A DNA stretch of 64,000 bases from UBA7672 sp041398245. GTDB lineage: Bacteria > Pseudomonadota > Alphaproteobacteria > Caulobacterales > Hyphomonadaceae. The position numbers and the translations under genes are program-made. Below the pieces are notes generated by a model. That model was not told the DNA's origin, did no database searches, and worked only from the letters and a program-made list of their open reading frames with translations. Shown here in pieces: positions 1-8,675 of the stretch. The DNA is taken from positions 62,001 to 126,000 of the forward strand of contig JAWKVC010000002.1 of assembly GCA_041398245.1 (NCBI GenBank). The letters are read 5' to 3'. Every line of letters begins with the position of its first letter. The first letter of the stretch is position 1.

Positions 1-680
1 CGGTAGCCGACCTCGAAACGCTCGGCGAGGCCCGGAAAAGCCTTCATCGCGCTGACAAGGCCCACGGCCGCCTCGGCGGCGTTGTGGCCGACAACGTGCG
101 GCAGGTGGCCATAGCGGGAGAGATCGGCTTCGGTGAACGCGCGGCCGCTCTGGTCGACAACGCGCCACGCGCCGCCATTGGCGTGCTCCTGCCACAGCGC
201 GACGGCTTCACGCTGGTCGATATGGATGTCGATGCGTCCCGGCCACAGGCGCTGGACGCTGACATCGCCGACATCGAGCTTCTCGATGCGGTCGCGGATC
301 GCATAGGGATCGGCCATCAGGATGTTGTGGCCGGGCTGGACTTCGGCGGCTTCCCGCACCCGTGCGACGACCGCGGGATCGAGACCGTCATTGATGTTCA
401 CTTCCTTCACCGCCAGCCCGGCCCAGCCGGCGATGACGTTGAAGCCGTTGTTCATGCGCTGCCCGAACGCGCCCAGCGTCCCGCCCATCCAGGCGGCGAT
501 GGTCAGCATCAGCGCGCCGCAGATGATCGTTCCGAGCGCATAGGTGGCGACCCGGTCGCGGAACCAGGCGACCGAATACGGAATGTCGCGCGCGCGGCGG
601 GCCGCGTGGCGCGGCGCCGGGGCGTCGTCGTGGTCGTCATAAGTCGGGCCGGCGATCTGCGGCCGTTTTACCTTGGGCAT
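1..680 (-). CDS. ftsQ: cell division protein FtsQ, 3' end cut by window edge
   Basis: Divisome bitopic membrane protein that links early and late division proteins. The reading frame is open from an ATG at 680 to the window edge. It shows an Arg/His-rich cytoplasmic head of about 40 residues, one hydrophobic segment at about residues 50-70 (ALGTIICGALMLTIAAWMGG), then a POTRA-like region with VKEVNINDG and VQPGHNILMADPYAIRDRIEKL split by short loops, followed by DVSVQRLWPGRIDIHI, typical of FtsQ. The start overlaps the 3' end of ddl by 13 nt, the usual ddl-ftsQ coupling in dcw clusters. The C-terminal beta domain is probably partly outside the window. Identification rests on domain layout plus context. 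Confidence 0.93.
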   Translation of the reverse strand, partial: MPKVKRPQIAGPTYDDHDDAPAPRHAARRARDIPYSVAWFRDRVATYALGTIICGALMLTIAAWMGGTLGAFGQRMNNGFNVIAGWAGLAVKEVNINDGLDPAVVARVREAAEVQPGHNILMADPYAIRDRIEKLDVGDVSVQRLWPGRIDIHIDQREAVALWQEHANGGAWRVVDQSGRAFTEADLSRYGHLPHVVGHNAAEAAVGLVSAMKAFPGLAERFEVGY

Positions 681-1576
681 GACGCGTCCTCGATCATCCA
701 GCGGACGAGCGAGGGATAGTCGATGCCAAGATGGGCAGCCTGCTCTGGGATGAGCGAGGTGGGCGTCATGCCCGGCTGCGTGTTGGTCTCGAGTATCACT
801 AGTCGACCCGCTTTTTCATCGTAGCGAAAGTCCGACCGCGACACCCCCCGGCAGCCAAGCGCCCGATGGGCCCTCAGCGATGCGTCGAGCGCAGCTTCGG
901 TGACCGCATTCGGCAGGTCTGCAGGAAGGACGTGGCGCGATCCTCCAGCCTCATATTTTGCGGCGAAGTCGTAATACTCCCTTAAAGTCGTGATCTCCGT
1001 GACGGCCATGGCGCGGTCGCCCATTACACCGACCGTAAGTTCCCGCCCCGGAATGAATTTTTCGACCAGCGCCCGGTTGCCGAATGTCCATGTTCCATCG
1101 GTGAGTTCCTTCGGCGGACGATTGGCCCCTTCCCTCACGATAAACACACCGAATGACGAGCCCTCGGCCGGCGGCTTGATCACATAGGGCGGCGGCATGA
1201 TGTGGTCGCGCGCCAGCTCCTCGACATCGTACATGCCGCCCTCGGCGACATCGAGGCCGTGCTGGACGTAGATCGCGCGGGCCTTGTCCTTGTCCATCGC
1301 GAGGGCGGAAGCGAGCACGCCGGAATGGGTGTAAGGAATGCCGAGAACCTCCAGCACGCCCTGCACGCAGCCATCCTCGCCCCAAGGGCCATGCAGCGCG
1401 TTGAGCACCACATCGGGCTTTGCGTCCGTGAGCTGTTGCGCCAGCTGGCGGGTCACGTCGATCTCGACCACGTCATAGCCGGCCGCGCGCGCTGCCCCGG
1501 CCATGCCCTTGCCGGAGGACAGGGAAACCGGTCGCTCCGAGGACCATCCTCCCATGATGACGGCAACACGTGTCAT
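668..1576 (-). CDS. ddl: D-alanine--D-alanine ligase
   Basis: ATP-dependent ligase making D-Ala-D-Ala for peptidoglycan precursors in the cytosol. At 302 residues it has the normal DdlB length. Visible motifs are GGWSSERPVSLSSG at residues 9-22, LHGPWGEDG at 61-69, the ATP-grasp segment KPPAEGSSFGV at 134-144, and NTQPGMTPTSLIPEQ near the C terminus (family NTxPGMT). The ATG at 1576 has a strong AAGGAGG Shine-Dalgarno about 8 nt upstream. It is the first gene of this dcw fragment in the window: murB, which often precedes ddl in alphaproteobacteria, is not directly upstream, so a promoter for ddl-ftsQ should lie in the following gap. Confidence 0.97.
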   Translation of the reverse strand: MTRVAVIMGGWSSERPVSLSSGKGMAGAARAAGYDVVEIDVTRQLAQQLTDAKPDVVLNALHGPWGEDGCVQGVLEVLGIPYTHSGVLASALAMDKDKARAIYVQHGLDVAEGGMYDVEELARDHIMPPPYVIKPPAEGSSFGVFIVREGANRPPKELTDGTWTFGNRALVEKFIPGRELTVGVMGDRAMAVTEITTLREYYDFAAKYEAGGSRHVLPADLPNAVTEAALDASLRAHRALGCRGVSRSDFRYDEKAGRLVILETNTQPGMTPTSLIPEQAAHLGIDYPSLVRWMIEDASCPR

Positions 1577-2231
1577 GGCTTGTCGCCTCCTTGCGGGTCT
1601 GATCCGGCTATGCGTCTGCGCCGGTTACCGGCTTGCTACCGGACAAAGGCCTAACCGGGTTCGTCTGGTGCAGAAAGCGGGCGGATTTGTGCGGCCGCCT
1701 CCGAAATGATCGCGGGAACACCGCTGGATTCAGCCGAACATCGGGCCCACGGCAAAAATCTTCTCAGGTGATCTCAAGCGCTTGTGCGGTTGCGCCTGTA
1801 CAACTCCGGCATTCTTGTCCGCACCCCCATCACCTGCGCGCATAATCCCCTCCATCGCATCCGCATGGAGGGCAGCCGATCACTGTCCAGCGGCGCGGGT
1901 GCGATGTGGTCGAGCGTGAGTCCGGGACTTCGGCTGGACAGCCAAAGCCCGCACGCAGCCGGCGCTACAACGTCAGGGAGGTGAAAAATCTCCTGTTCGA
2001 GGCTGGCGAAGAACGATCACGGGGACGCGGGATGCAAGCGCATCCCACCATCTCCCGCACGGCCCATCCTCGCGCGGGCCATCCCGCGTCCCCGGCCCTC
2101 CATGTCCAAAAGGAGGGAGACCACAGCATCCCGGGCGGATCACACCGGCCCGACCGCCGGAATGCATCCCGTTTTCAGGCCAGTTCCCAACCGCCCCGGA
2201 TTGACGGAAGGTGATCCCCGGAGGATCGCCC
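1577..2231. other. 655-bp divergent intergenic region with several dyads
   Basis: No convincing gene lies between ddl (leftward) and the amidohydrolase (rightward), although short open frames cross it. The region must carry both promoters. It holds several inverted repeats: CCCTCCAT/ATGGAGGG at 1848-1855 and 1865-1872, CTGTCCAG/CTGGACAG at 1883-1890 and 1934-1941, and the large structure annotated separately at 2021-2093. This density suggests a structured leader or small RNA rather than plain spacer. I recognise no known RNA family in it. Confidence 0.5.
2021..2093. promoter_or_regulatory. switch-like inverted repeat upstream of the amidohydrolase
   Basis: Perfect 14-bp arms GGGGACGCGGGATG (2021-2034) and CATCCCGCGTCCCC (2080-2093) enclose 45 nt. 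The inner half of the left arm can instead form a tight hairpin, GGGATGC-AAGC-GCATCCC (2029-2046). The two pairings are mutually exclusive, as in an attenuator or riboswitch expression platform. The strand is not determined; it lies 138 nt before the amidohydrolase start. Confidence 0.45.
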
Positions 2232-3443
2232 ATGACCAAGCCCGCTCCCATGCAGCACTGGATCGACGCCGCAGAGGACCAGCTGCCCGACATGATCGCG
2301 CTGCGCCGCGCGATCCATGCCGAACCGGAGATCGGCCTGCACAATCCCATGACGACGGCGAAAGCGAAGGAAGCGCTCAAGGGCCTCCCACTGGAATACT
2401 CCGAAGGTCCCTCGACGACCGGCTTCGTCGCAACGCTGCGCGGACCATCGAACGGCCGCACGGTCCTCCTGCGCGGGGACATGGACGCCCTGCCGATGAA
2501 TGAGGACACCGGCCTGCCCTTCACCTCGACGGTCGCGAACGCCATGCATGCCTGCGGGCACGACACCCACGTCGCCATGCTGGTGGGCGCAGCGCGCGCG
2601 CTCTGCGCCCAGCGCGACAGGCTGACGGGAACGGTGCAGTTCATGTTCCAGCCGGGCGAGGAAGGCTGGCATGGCGCCCGCTACATGCTGGATGATGGCG
2701 TGATCGATCCCATCCCCGACGCCGCCTTCGCGCTGCATGTCACGCCCAACATCCAGTCCGGCATCTTCGCCAGCCGCGTCGGGCCTCTGCTGGCCGCCGC
2801 CGACCGGATCGAGCTGACGATCATGGGCAAGGGCGGCCACGCCTCCCAGCCGCACGATGCGGTCGATCCCATCCCGGTCGCCTGCGAGATGGTCATGGCG
2901 CTGCAATCCATGATGACGCGCCGCGTGCCCGCCTTCGACCCCGCCATCCTGACAATCGCCCACATCAAGTCCGGCTCCACCAACAATGTGATCCCGGAAA
3001 GCGCCTTTATCGAAGGGACGATCCGCTCCTTCTCCGAAAAATCGCGGGCGATCGCCCGCGAAGGCCTGAAGCGGGTGGTCGAGAACGTCTGCGCCGCCCA
3101 CCTGTGCGAGGCCGACCTCAGGATCATTCCCGGCTTCCCGGTAACGCTGTGTGATGAGCGGGCCGTGGCGCTGGCCCGCCGCACGACGCGGGAAACGTTC
3201 GGAGAGGATGCGTGGTTCGAGATGCCCCACCCGATGATGGGGGCCGAAGACTTCTCGTATGTCCTGCAGAAGGCGCCCGGCGCCATGATGTTCCTCGGCG
3301 CCACGCCCGAGGGCGGCGACTGGCGCACGTGCTGTGCGCTCCACTCCAACAGGATGATGCTGGACGAGAAGGTGATGGCGCGTGGAGCGGCCATGCACTG
3401 CGCGATGGCCGAGGCGTTCCTGTCCGGCGGCTTCGACGGCTAG
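2232..3443 (+). CDS. M20 family amidohydrolase (hippurate hydrolase/N-acyl-amino-acid deacylase type)
   Basis: Metal-dependent peptidase/amidase of family M20, predicted to hydrolyse an N-acyl or aminobenzoyl amino acid in the cytosol. It has 403 residues. Metal and catalytic motifs are GDMDALP at 82-88, HACGHDTH at 106-113, PGEEG at 141-145 and a late HPMMGAEDFSY supplying the last His ligand. The ATG at 2232 is preferred over an in-frame GTG at 2211 because GGAGG lies 7 nt upstream of it. An AbgT-type transporter is encoded 2 kb downstream on the other strand. In E. coli, AbgT works with M20 proteins AbgA/AbgB, so a shared substrate is possible but unproven. The exact substrate cannot be read from sequence. 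Confidence 0.92.
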   Translation: MTKPAPMQHWIDAAEDQLPDMIALRRAIHAEPEIGLHNPMTTAKAKEALKGLPLEYSEGPSTTGFVATLRGPSNGRTVLLRGDMDALPMNEDTGLPFTSTVANAMHACGHDTHVAMLVGAARALCAQRDRLTGTVQFMFQPGEEGWHGARYMLDDGVIDPIPDAAFALHVTPNIQSGIFASRVGPLLAAADRIELTIMGKGGHASQPHDAVDPIPVACEMVMALQSMMTRRVPAFDPAILTIAHIKSGSTNNVIPESAFIEGTIRSFSEKSRAIAREGLKRVVENVCAAHLCEADLRIIPGFPVTLCDERAVALARRTTRETFGEDAWFEMPHPMMGAEDFSYVLQKAPGAMMFLGATPEGGDWRTCCALHSNRMMLDEKVMARGAAMHCAMAEAFLSGGFDG

Positions 3444-3577
3444 AAACCAACATCCCCGCCGCCAAAGACGAATTGCGGCCAACGTTTCCTTAAACTGACT
3501 GTGCCAAAACTGTAATCTGATCGGCGTGGTCAGGTCAGAACATTCGCGCGTCGCTACCTGGTCGGCATCCGGCTCGA

Positions 3578-5488
3578 ATGGCCGTATGGTGGGGTCGAGA
3601 AATGGCAGACGCGCAAGGCCGCAAGAACGCGCCACGCTGGCAGCATGTCTACATCGCGCTGGCGATGAGCAATCTGCTGACGGTTCTGTTCAGCATATCG
3701 ATCACCTCCACGCTCATGGGCTTCTACGGCGCCACTGTCGAACAGGGCAGCGAATGGTCCGGCCGCGTGGCCGATATCAACCGGCTCGCCTATCTGGCCC
3801 AGGATGTGTCCGGTCCGACGCTGGAAGCCACCGTCTGGGGCAACGCCGACGCCGCCCGCGACCGGCGCGATGCAGGCGTCGACCTGTTCAGCATACAGAT
3901 GGACAAGCTGCACGAGGACATCGACGCCCATGTCACGGCCGGCGCGGCCGACGATCTTAACGCCTCGCTGAGCAGCGCCGAACACGCGATGGAGGACATG
4001 GTCGCCGCCTCGGACGGAGTTCTCGCCGCCGTGTCGGCGGGAAAGGTCGCAGACGCCGCGCCAGGGATTGCCGGCATGAGCGCCGCCAGGGCGCGCCTTG
4101 CCGAGGAAATCACCATCGCCACCGAGCTTGCCCGGTCGATCCAGGTCGAGACGCCGCGCCAGCAGATGGCGCAGGCGCGCGACAAGCAGGCCCTCGAAAT
4201 GGCCCTTGGCGGACTGATCTTCATGATGGTGATCGGCGCGGCGATCTATGGCCACCGGATCGGCAAGATGATGCGCCGCCAGCATCAGGAGATCGAGCAC
4301 AACCGCGCCGCCGCCGAAGCCGCCAATCAGGCAAAGTCCAACTTCCTCGCCTCCATGAGCCACGAGATCCGCACGCCGATGAACGGCATTCTCGGCATGG
4401 CGCAGGCGCTGGATTCGGCGGAGCTGGCGCCGGTCGCGCGCGACAAGGTGGGCGTCATCCTCGACTCGGGCCGGTCGCTGCTGGCCGTCCTGAACGATGT
4501 GCTGGACTTCTCGAAGATCGAGGCCGGCAAGTTCGACATCACGCCTTCGCCCAACGACATCATCCAGACCGCGACCAGCGTCACCCGCCTGTTCGAAACG
4601 CATGCGCGCGACCGCAATCTGACGCTCACACTGACCTACGACGCCGACATTCCACGCGGGCTCGTCTGCGACGCGGAACGCATCCGCCAGTGCCTCAGCA
4701 ATCTGGTGTCCAACGCGCTGAAGTTCACGCCTGCGGGCGGGATCAAGGTCCACCTGTCCTGGCGCAGGGATGGTGATGATGGCGCGGTGGTCTTCTTCTC
4801 GGTCAAGGACACCGGCATCGGCATGTCGGCCGACGTCATGGCGCGCCTGTTCCAGCCTTTCACGCAAGCCGACAACTCGATCGCGCGACGCTATGGCGGC
4901 ACCGGCCTCGGTCTCGCCATCTCGCTGCGTCTGGCGCAGCTGATGGGCGGCGCCATGTTCGTCGAAAGCGCGCCGGACAAGGGATCGCGCTTCGTGTTCA
5001 CTTTCCGCGCCCGGGTCGAGAAGGTCGTGGCAGCGCCGGTTCAACTGCCGGTCGCCGGTATCGCCGGCCGCTCCGTCCTGCAGGGTCTACGCGGCGCCCG
5101 CATCCTGCTGACCGACGACAACTCGGTGAACCGTCAGGTCGTGAAGCTCTTCCTCGCCCCGCACGGCTGCAAGATCACCGAGGCCGTCAACGGACAGGAA
5201 GCGCTCGACAAACTGGCTGAGGCGGAATTCGACCTCGTGCTGCTCGATGTGCACATGCCCGTCATGGACGGAAAGGAAGCGATCAAGCGGCTGCGCGCCA
5301 GCGATCAGCCGTGGCGCGATGTCCCCGTGATCGCGCTCACGGCGGATGCGATGACGGGCGACCGCGAACATCTGATGAGTCTGGGCATGAGCGACTATCT
5401 CTCGAAGCCCGTCGACCAGCATGCGCTCGCGGCCAAGATGCGCGCCCTGCTCAACATCCTGCCGCCGCAGGAAGCCGCCGTCGCCTGA
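3578..5488 (+). CDS. hybrid sensor histidine kinase/response regulator
   Basis: Membrane sensor kinase of 636 residues with a fused receiver. Order: TM1 at about 24-48, a sensor region of about 155 residues with no domain I recognise, TM2 at about 207-226, HisKA with phospho-accepting H262 in SMSHEIRTPMNG, HATPase_c with N-box LSNLVSNALKFTPAGG and G-boxes DTGIGM and GGTGLGLAIS, then a receiver with LLTDDNSVNRQVV and phospho-acceptor LLDVHMPVMDG, ending near KPVDQHALAAK. There is no HPt domain and no partner regulator adjacent, so the phosphorelay partner is elsewhere. An alternative start is the ATG at 3602. Gene end and abgT end converge with 12 nt between them. Confidence 0.95.
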   Translation: MAVWWGREMADAQGRKNAPRWQHVYIALAMSNLLTVLFSISITSTLMGFYGATVEQGSEWSGRVADINRLAYLAQDVSGPTLEATVWGNADAARDRRDAGVDLFSIQMDKLHEDIDAHVTAGAADDLNASLSSAEHAMEDMVAASDGVLAAVSAGKVADAAPGIAGMSAARARLAEEITIATELARSIQVETPRQQMAQARDKQALEMALGGLIFMMVIGAAIYGHRIGKMMRRQHQEIEHNRAAAEAANQAKSNFLASMSHEIRTPMNGILGMAQALDSAELAPVARDKVGVILDSGRSLLAVLNDVLDFSKIEAGKFDITPSPNDIIQTATSVTRLFETHARDRNLTLTLTYDADIPRGLVCDAERIRQCLSNLVSNALKFTPAGGIKVHLSWRRDGDDGAVVFFSVKDTGIGMSADVMARLFQPFTQADNSIARRYGGTGLGLAISLRLAQLMGGAMFVESAPDKGSRFVFTFRARVEKVVAAPVQLPVAGIAGRSVLQGLRGARILLTDDNSVNRQVVKLFLAPHGCKITEAVNGQEALDKLAEAEFDLVLLDVHMPVMDGKEAIKRLRASDQPWRDVPVIALTADAMTGDREHLMSLGMSDYLSKPVDQHALAAKMRALLNILPPQEAAVA

Positions 5489-5500
5489 TGCGCCGGCCGT

Positions 5501-7048
5501 CTACGGCATAGTCGGCAATCCGTAGGCCACCGGCGCACTGGGGCCGACCGGTATGCCAAGCGCAACCCACGCCGCCGTCAGCACCAGACCCGCAAAATAG
5601 AACGCGATGGCGATGGGCAGAAGCAGCGAGATGATCGTTCCCAGCTTGATGTCGGGAACCCATCGCTTGGCGAACACCATGGTCAGCACGACATAGGGGT
5701 TCAGCGGCGAGATGAGGTTGGTGACCGTGTCGCCAACGCGATAGGCGGCCGTCGTCATCTCCGGCGACACATCCAGAAGCATCAGCATCGGTGTCGCAAC
5801 AGGCGACATCGCCGCCCACTTGGCCGAGCCCGAGGCGATCAGGAAATCAAGCCAGGCGGACATGGTGGTGAGAATCGGCAGCAGGATGGCGGGCGGCGCG
5901 GCCATGGCGCGCAGCTGTTCCGCGCCGGCGATCGCGGTGATCGGACCGAGGTTTGACCAGCCGAACATGGCGACGAAGTGCGCCGCAAAGAAGATCAGCA
6001 CCAGATAGGGCAGGATGATCTTGAGACCCTCGACCATCATGCCGACCAGATCGCGGTGCGACTTGATCGAGCCGGTCGCCGCGCCATAGGCCCAGCCGGT
6101 CGCGGCGAGAAGCAGGAACAGCAATCCCGCGATGCTGCGGAAGAATGGCGTCAGCGGTTGCGCCGCGCCTTCGTCGATCAGCGGCGTGAAGCCCGGCCAC
6201 GTCATCAGCGCGGCGACGAGCCCGATGACGACAGCGGCGGCCGCGCCCGCAGCCCACAGGCCGCGCTTCTCCTCGGCCTTCAGGACCACGCCGGCCAGGT
6301 CCGCAACGCCGCTCTCTCCATGCCAGGCGCCAAGCCGGGGCGCGACCACACGCTCGATGATCCACCAGCCGGCGGCGGTGAACACCACCGCGATGCCGAT
6401 GCTGAAATACCAGTTGCCCAGCGGGTTCATCGTCCAGGCAGGATCGATCAGGCGCGCCCCGGTTTCGGTGATGCCGAAGAGAAGCACATCGTACTGGCCG
6501 GGAAAGAGATTGCCCGCCAGCCCAACGGCCGCACCGGCAAAGCCCGAGATCAGCCCCAGCACAGGATGCCGGCCCGCCGCAGCAAACACCAACGCGGTCA
6601 GGGGCACATAGACCATGTAGGCTGCATCATTCGCGTGCGTCGCCAGCATGCCCAGCAAGAAGACCATCGGCACGAGAATGTTCTTGGGAACGCCCGACAG
6701 GCTGGCGCGCATCAATGTCGCCAGCAGCCCGCTGCGCTCCGCAATGCTGGCGCCCAGCATGATGGTGAGCGCGAAGCCAAGCGGCGCAAAGCCCGTATAG
6801 GTGCGCGGCATCTCGACCAGCAGGCGCTGGACATTCTCTTCGGAAAGGAGGCTCGTGACGGCCAGCGTCTCGCCGGTCACCGGATTGACGGCGGACCAGC
6901 CGGCGGCCGCGCCGATGACCGACACGACCACCAGCAGCACGATGATCCAGATAAAGATGAAGACGGGGTCCGGCAGGGCATTGCCCAACCGCTCCACCGA
7001 ATCCAGAAACCTGCTGCGTCGCCCCGCCGGTTCAGCCCGCCCGTCCAT
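5501..7048 (-). CDS. abgT: AbgT family transporter
   Basis: Polytopic inner-membrane protein of 515 residues in the AbgT family (p-aminobenzoyl-glutamate importer in E. coli; some homologues export sulfonamides). Family hallmarks are the N-terminal RLGNALPDPVFIFIWII, the first long periplasmic stretch SAVNPVTGETLAVTSLLS, the segment GFAPLGFALTIMLGASIAERSGL, and the C-terminal RVGDTVTNLISPLNPYVVL. Roughly a dozen hydrophobic segments are visible. It converges with the histidine kinase and lies near an M20 amidohydrolase, which fits uptake plus cleavage of an acyl-amino acid. Family is clear; substrate and transport direction are not. Confidence 0.93.
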   Translation of the reverse strand: MDGRAEPAGRRSRFLDSVERLGNALPDPVFIFIWIIVLLVVVSVIGAAAGWSAVNPVTGETLAVTSLLSEENVQRLLVEMPRTYTGFAPLGFALTIMLGASIAERSGLLATLMRASLSGVPKNILVPMVFLLGMLATHANDAAYMVYVPLTALVFAAAGRHPVLGLISGFAGAAVGLAGNLFPGQYDVLLFGITETGARLIDPAWTMNPLGNWYFSIGIAVVFTAAGWWIIERVVAPRLGAWHGESGVADLAGVVLKAEEKRGLWAAGAAAAVVIGLVAALMTWPGFTPLIDEGAAQPLTPFFRSIAGLLFLLLAATGWAYGAATGSIKSHRDLVGMMVEGLKIILPYLVLIFFAAHFVAMFGWSNLGPITAIAGAEQLRAMAAPPAILLPILTTMSAWLDFLIASGSAKWAAMSPVATPMLMLLDVSPEMTTAAYRVGDTVTNLISPLNPYVVLTMVFAKRWVPDIKLGTIISLLLPIAIAFYFAGLVLTAAWVALGIPVGPSAPVAYGLPTMP

Positions 7049-7160
7049 CGAAAATGATCACCATGGAAAGCAGGAGGTGTCGATGGAGATTTGGCCGGGA
7101 ATGCGTTGGTTCCGTCACATCGCCCGTTTAGGTTGCGGCCAGGAAAACCGGGAAGACGAC

Positions 7161-8675
7161 ATGAGACTTGCCTGCCTTGCCCTGCCCCTTGCGCTCGCCG
7201 CCTGCACAACGCCGGACACGCCCGCGACACAGGCTCTTGCCGAGCCCAGACAGATCGTCCTGACCGGAGAGATCACCCGCGCCGATCACCAGACCTATCG
7301 CGAAATCCCGTTCGACGTACCGCCCGGCACGGGGCGGATCGACGTCGAATTCGCCTACACCGGCCGGGAGAACCGCACGGTGATCGACATTGGCCTGCGC
7401 GATCCCGACGGCCAGCGCGGCTGGAGCGGCGGCAACAAGAGCTATTTCGAGATCTCGGAATTTTCGGCGACGCCATCCTACGCACCCGGCCCGATCAAGC
7501 CGGGACAATGGCTGCTGGTCCTGGGCATTCCCAACATCCGCGACGCCCAGATGGCGACCTATACCGCCACCATCACGCTCGATCCGACCCATGGCGCACG
7601 CAAGGCGGAGGAACTGGGCGATCCTCGCGTCGTTCTGGATGCAGCGCCCGGCTGGCGGCGCGGCGACTTCCACACCCACACCGCGCATTCAGATGGATCA
7701 TGCGGTGAAGGAGATGATCGGGGGCCGTGTCCCGCTGTCTTCACGTTCGACTCCGCAAAGGCGGCCGGGCTCGATTTTGTCGCGATCACCGACCACAACA
7801 CGATTACGCAGCTTGCCGATATCCGACAGCTGCAGGCGACCTATCCCGACACGCTGCTCATTCCCGGCGCCGAGATCACGACCTTCTTCGGCCATGCCAA
7901 TGTGATCGGCAATTCAGGCTTCCTCGACTTCCAGCTCGGTTCGCCGCGCCTGCCGACGCTTTCCAAACTGTTCGACGAGGCGGATGCCGAGGGCGCCTTT
8001 GTTTCGGTCAACCATCCCTCCCTGCCCTCCGGCGAAGTCTGCATGGGCTGTGGCTGGACCGTGAAAGACACGGACTGGTCGCGCGTGACGGCGGTCGAAG
8101 TCGTGAATGGCGGCACGCTGCGCACCGGCGGCGCCGAAAGCCCGCTCGGCGGCATCAAGTTCTGGGAGAACCTGCTGAACCAAGGCTACCACATCACCGC
8201 CATCGGCGGCAGCGACAACCACGACGCAACGGACAGGACGGGCGCGAAACAATCGCCCATCGGCGCGCCCGCGACAGTTGTCTTCGCGAACGCGCTTTCG
8301 ACAAAAGACGTCATTGATGGCGTGAAGTCGGGCCGCGTCTTCGTCGATGTCGCCGGCCTGCCCGGCGCGGTTCTGGACATGAAGGGCGTCGGAACAAACC
8401 GGAGCGCAGTGATGGGGGGCGAATTGATCATTTCGTCCAACGAGGCAGCACACATCGTCGCATCCACGAAATCCCTTCCACCTGGGGCGAGCGTCGAAAT
8501 CGTCTCGCACGGACTTGCCTTGAGTCCGCCAACTGATCCGGCGGCAAGCGGATGGCTTGCGCAGCTGGAAGCCGGCGCGTCGCGCGGCTGGATCCGCGCC
8601 AATGTGCGCGACAGGGACGGCAAGCTCCTGCTGATCGGGAATCCGATCTATCTCCGCACGGCTAGCGCTTCCTGA
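7161..8675 (+). CDS. CehA/McbA family PHP-domain metallohydrolase, lipoprotein
   Basis: Predicted exported lipoprotein of 504 residues with a PHP-type metal-dependent hydrolase domain. The start at 7161 gives a short signal peptide with lipobox LAAC (acceptor Cys15). An N-terminal beta-sandwich-like region (about 35-160) is followed by HTHTAHSDG at 171-179, FVAITDHNT, PGAEITTFFGHANVIG, SVNHPSL and GGSDNHD, which are the successive PHP metal-binding motifs. CehA (carbaryl) and McbA are ester/phosphoester hydrolases of this family, but the substrate here is unknown. The open frame continues further upstream without a better start. The 3' end overlaps the convergent glycosyltransferase by 14 nt. 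Confidence 0.87.
   Translation: MRLACLALPLALAACTTPDTPATQALAEPRQIVLTGEITRADHQTYREIPFDVPPGTGRIDVEFAYTGRENRTVIDIGLRDPDGQRGWSGGNKSYFEISEFSATPSYAPGPIKPGQWLLVLGIPNIRDAQMATYTATITLDPTHGARKAEELGDPRVVLDAAPGWRRGDFHTHTAHSDGSCGEGDDRGPCPAVFTFDSAKAAGLDFVAITDHNTITQLADIRQLQATYPDTLLIPGAEITTFFGHANVIGNSGFLDFQLGSPRLPTLSKLFDEADAEGAFVSVNHPSLPSGEVCMGCGWTVKDTDWSRVTAVEVVNGGTLRTGGAESPLGGIKFWENLLNQGYHITAIGGSDNHDATDRTGAKQSPIGAPATVVFANALSTKDVIDGVKSGRVFVDVAGLPGAVLDMKGVGTNRSAVMGGELIISSNEAAHIVASTKSLPPGASVEIVSHGLALSPPTDPAASGWLAQLEAGASRGWIRANVRDRDGKLLLIGNPIYLRTASAS

Noticed and set aside
2021..2093. SRP RNA, 6S RNA or tmRNA in the structured gap
   Set aside because: The characteristic conserved segments of these RNAs (for example the SRP GGAA tetraloop region or the tmRNA alanine acceptor) are not seen.
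1906..2214. Open frame of 102 codons in the ddl-amidohydrolase gap
   Set aside because: No ribosome-binding site, no hydrophobic core or family similarity, and it runs across strong palindromes, so it is more likely non-coding.
2175..5044. Long antisense frames over the amidohydrolase and histidine kinase
   Set aside because: Composition (His/Arg/Asp-rich, no domains) is that of reverse-frame shadows; the forward frames carry complete catalytic motifs.
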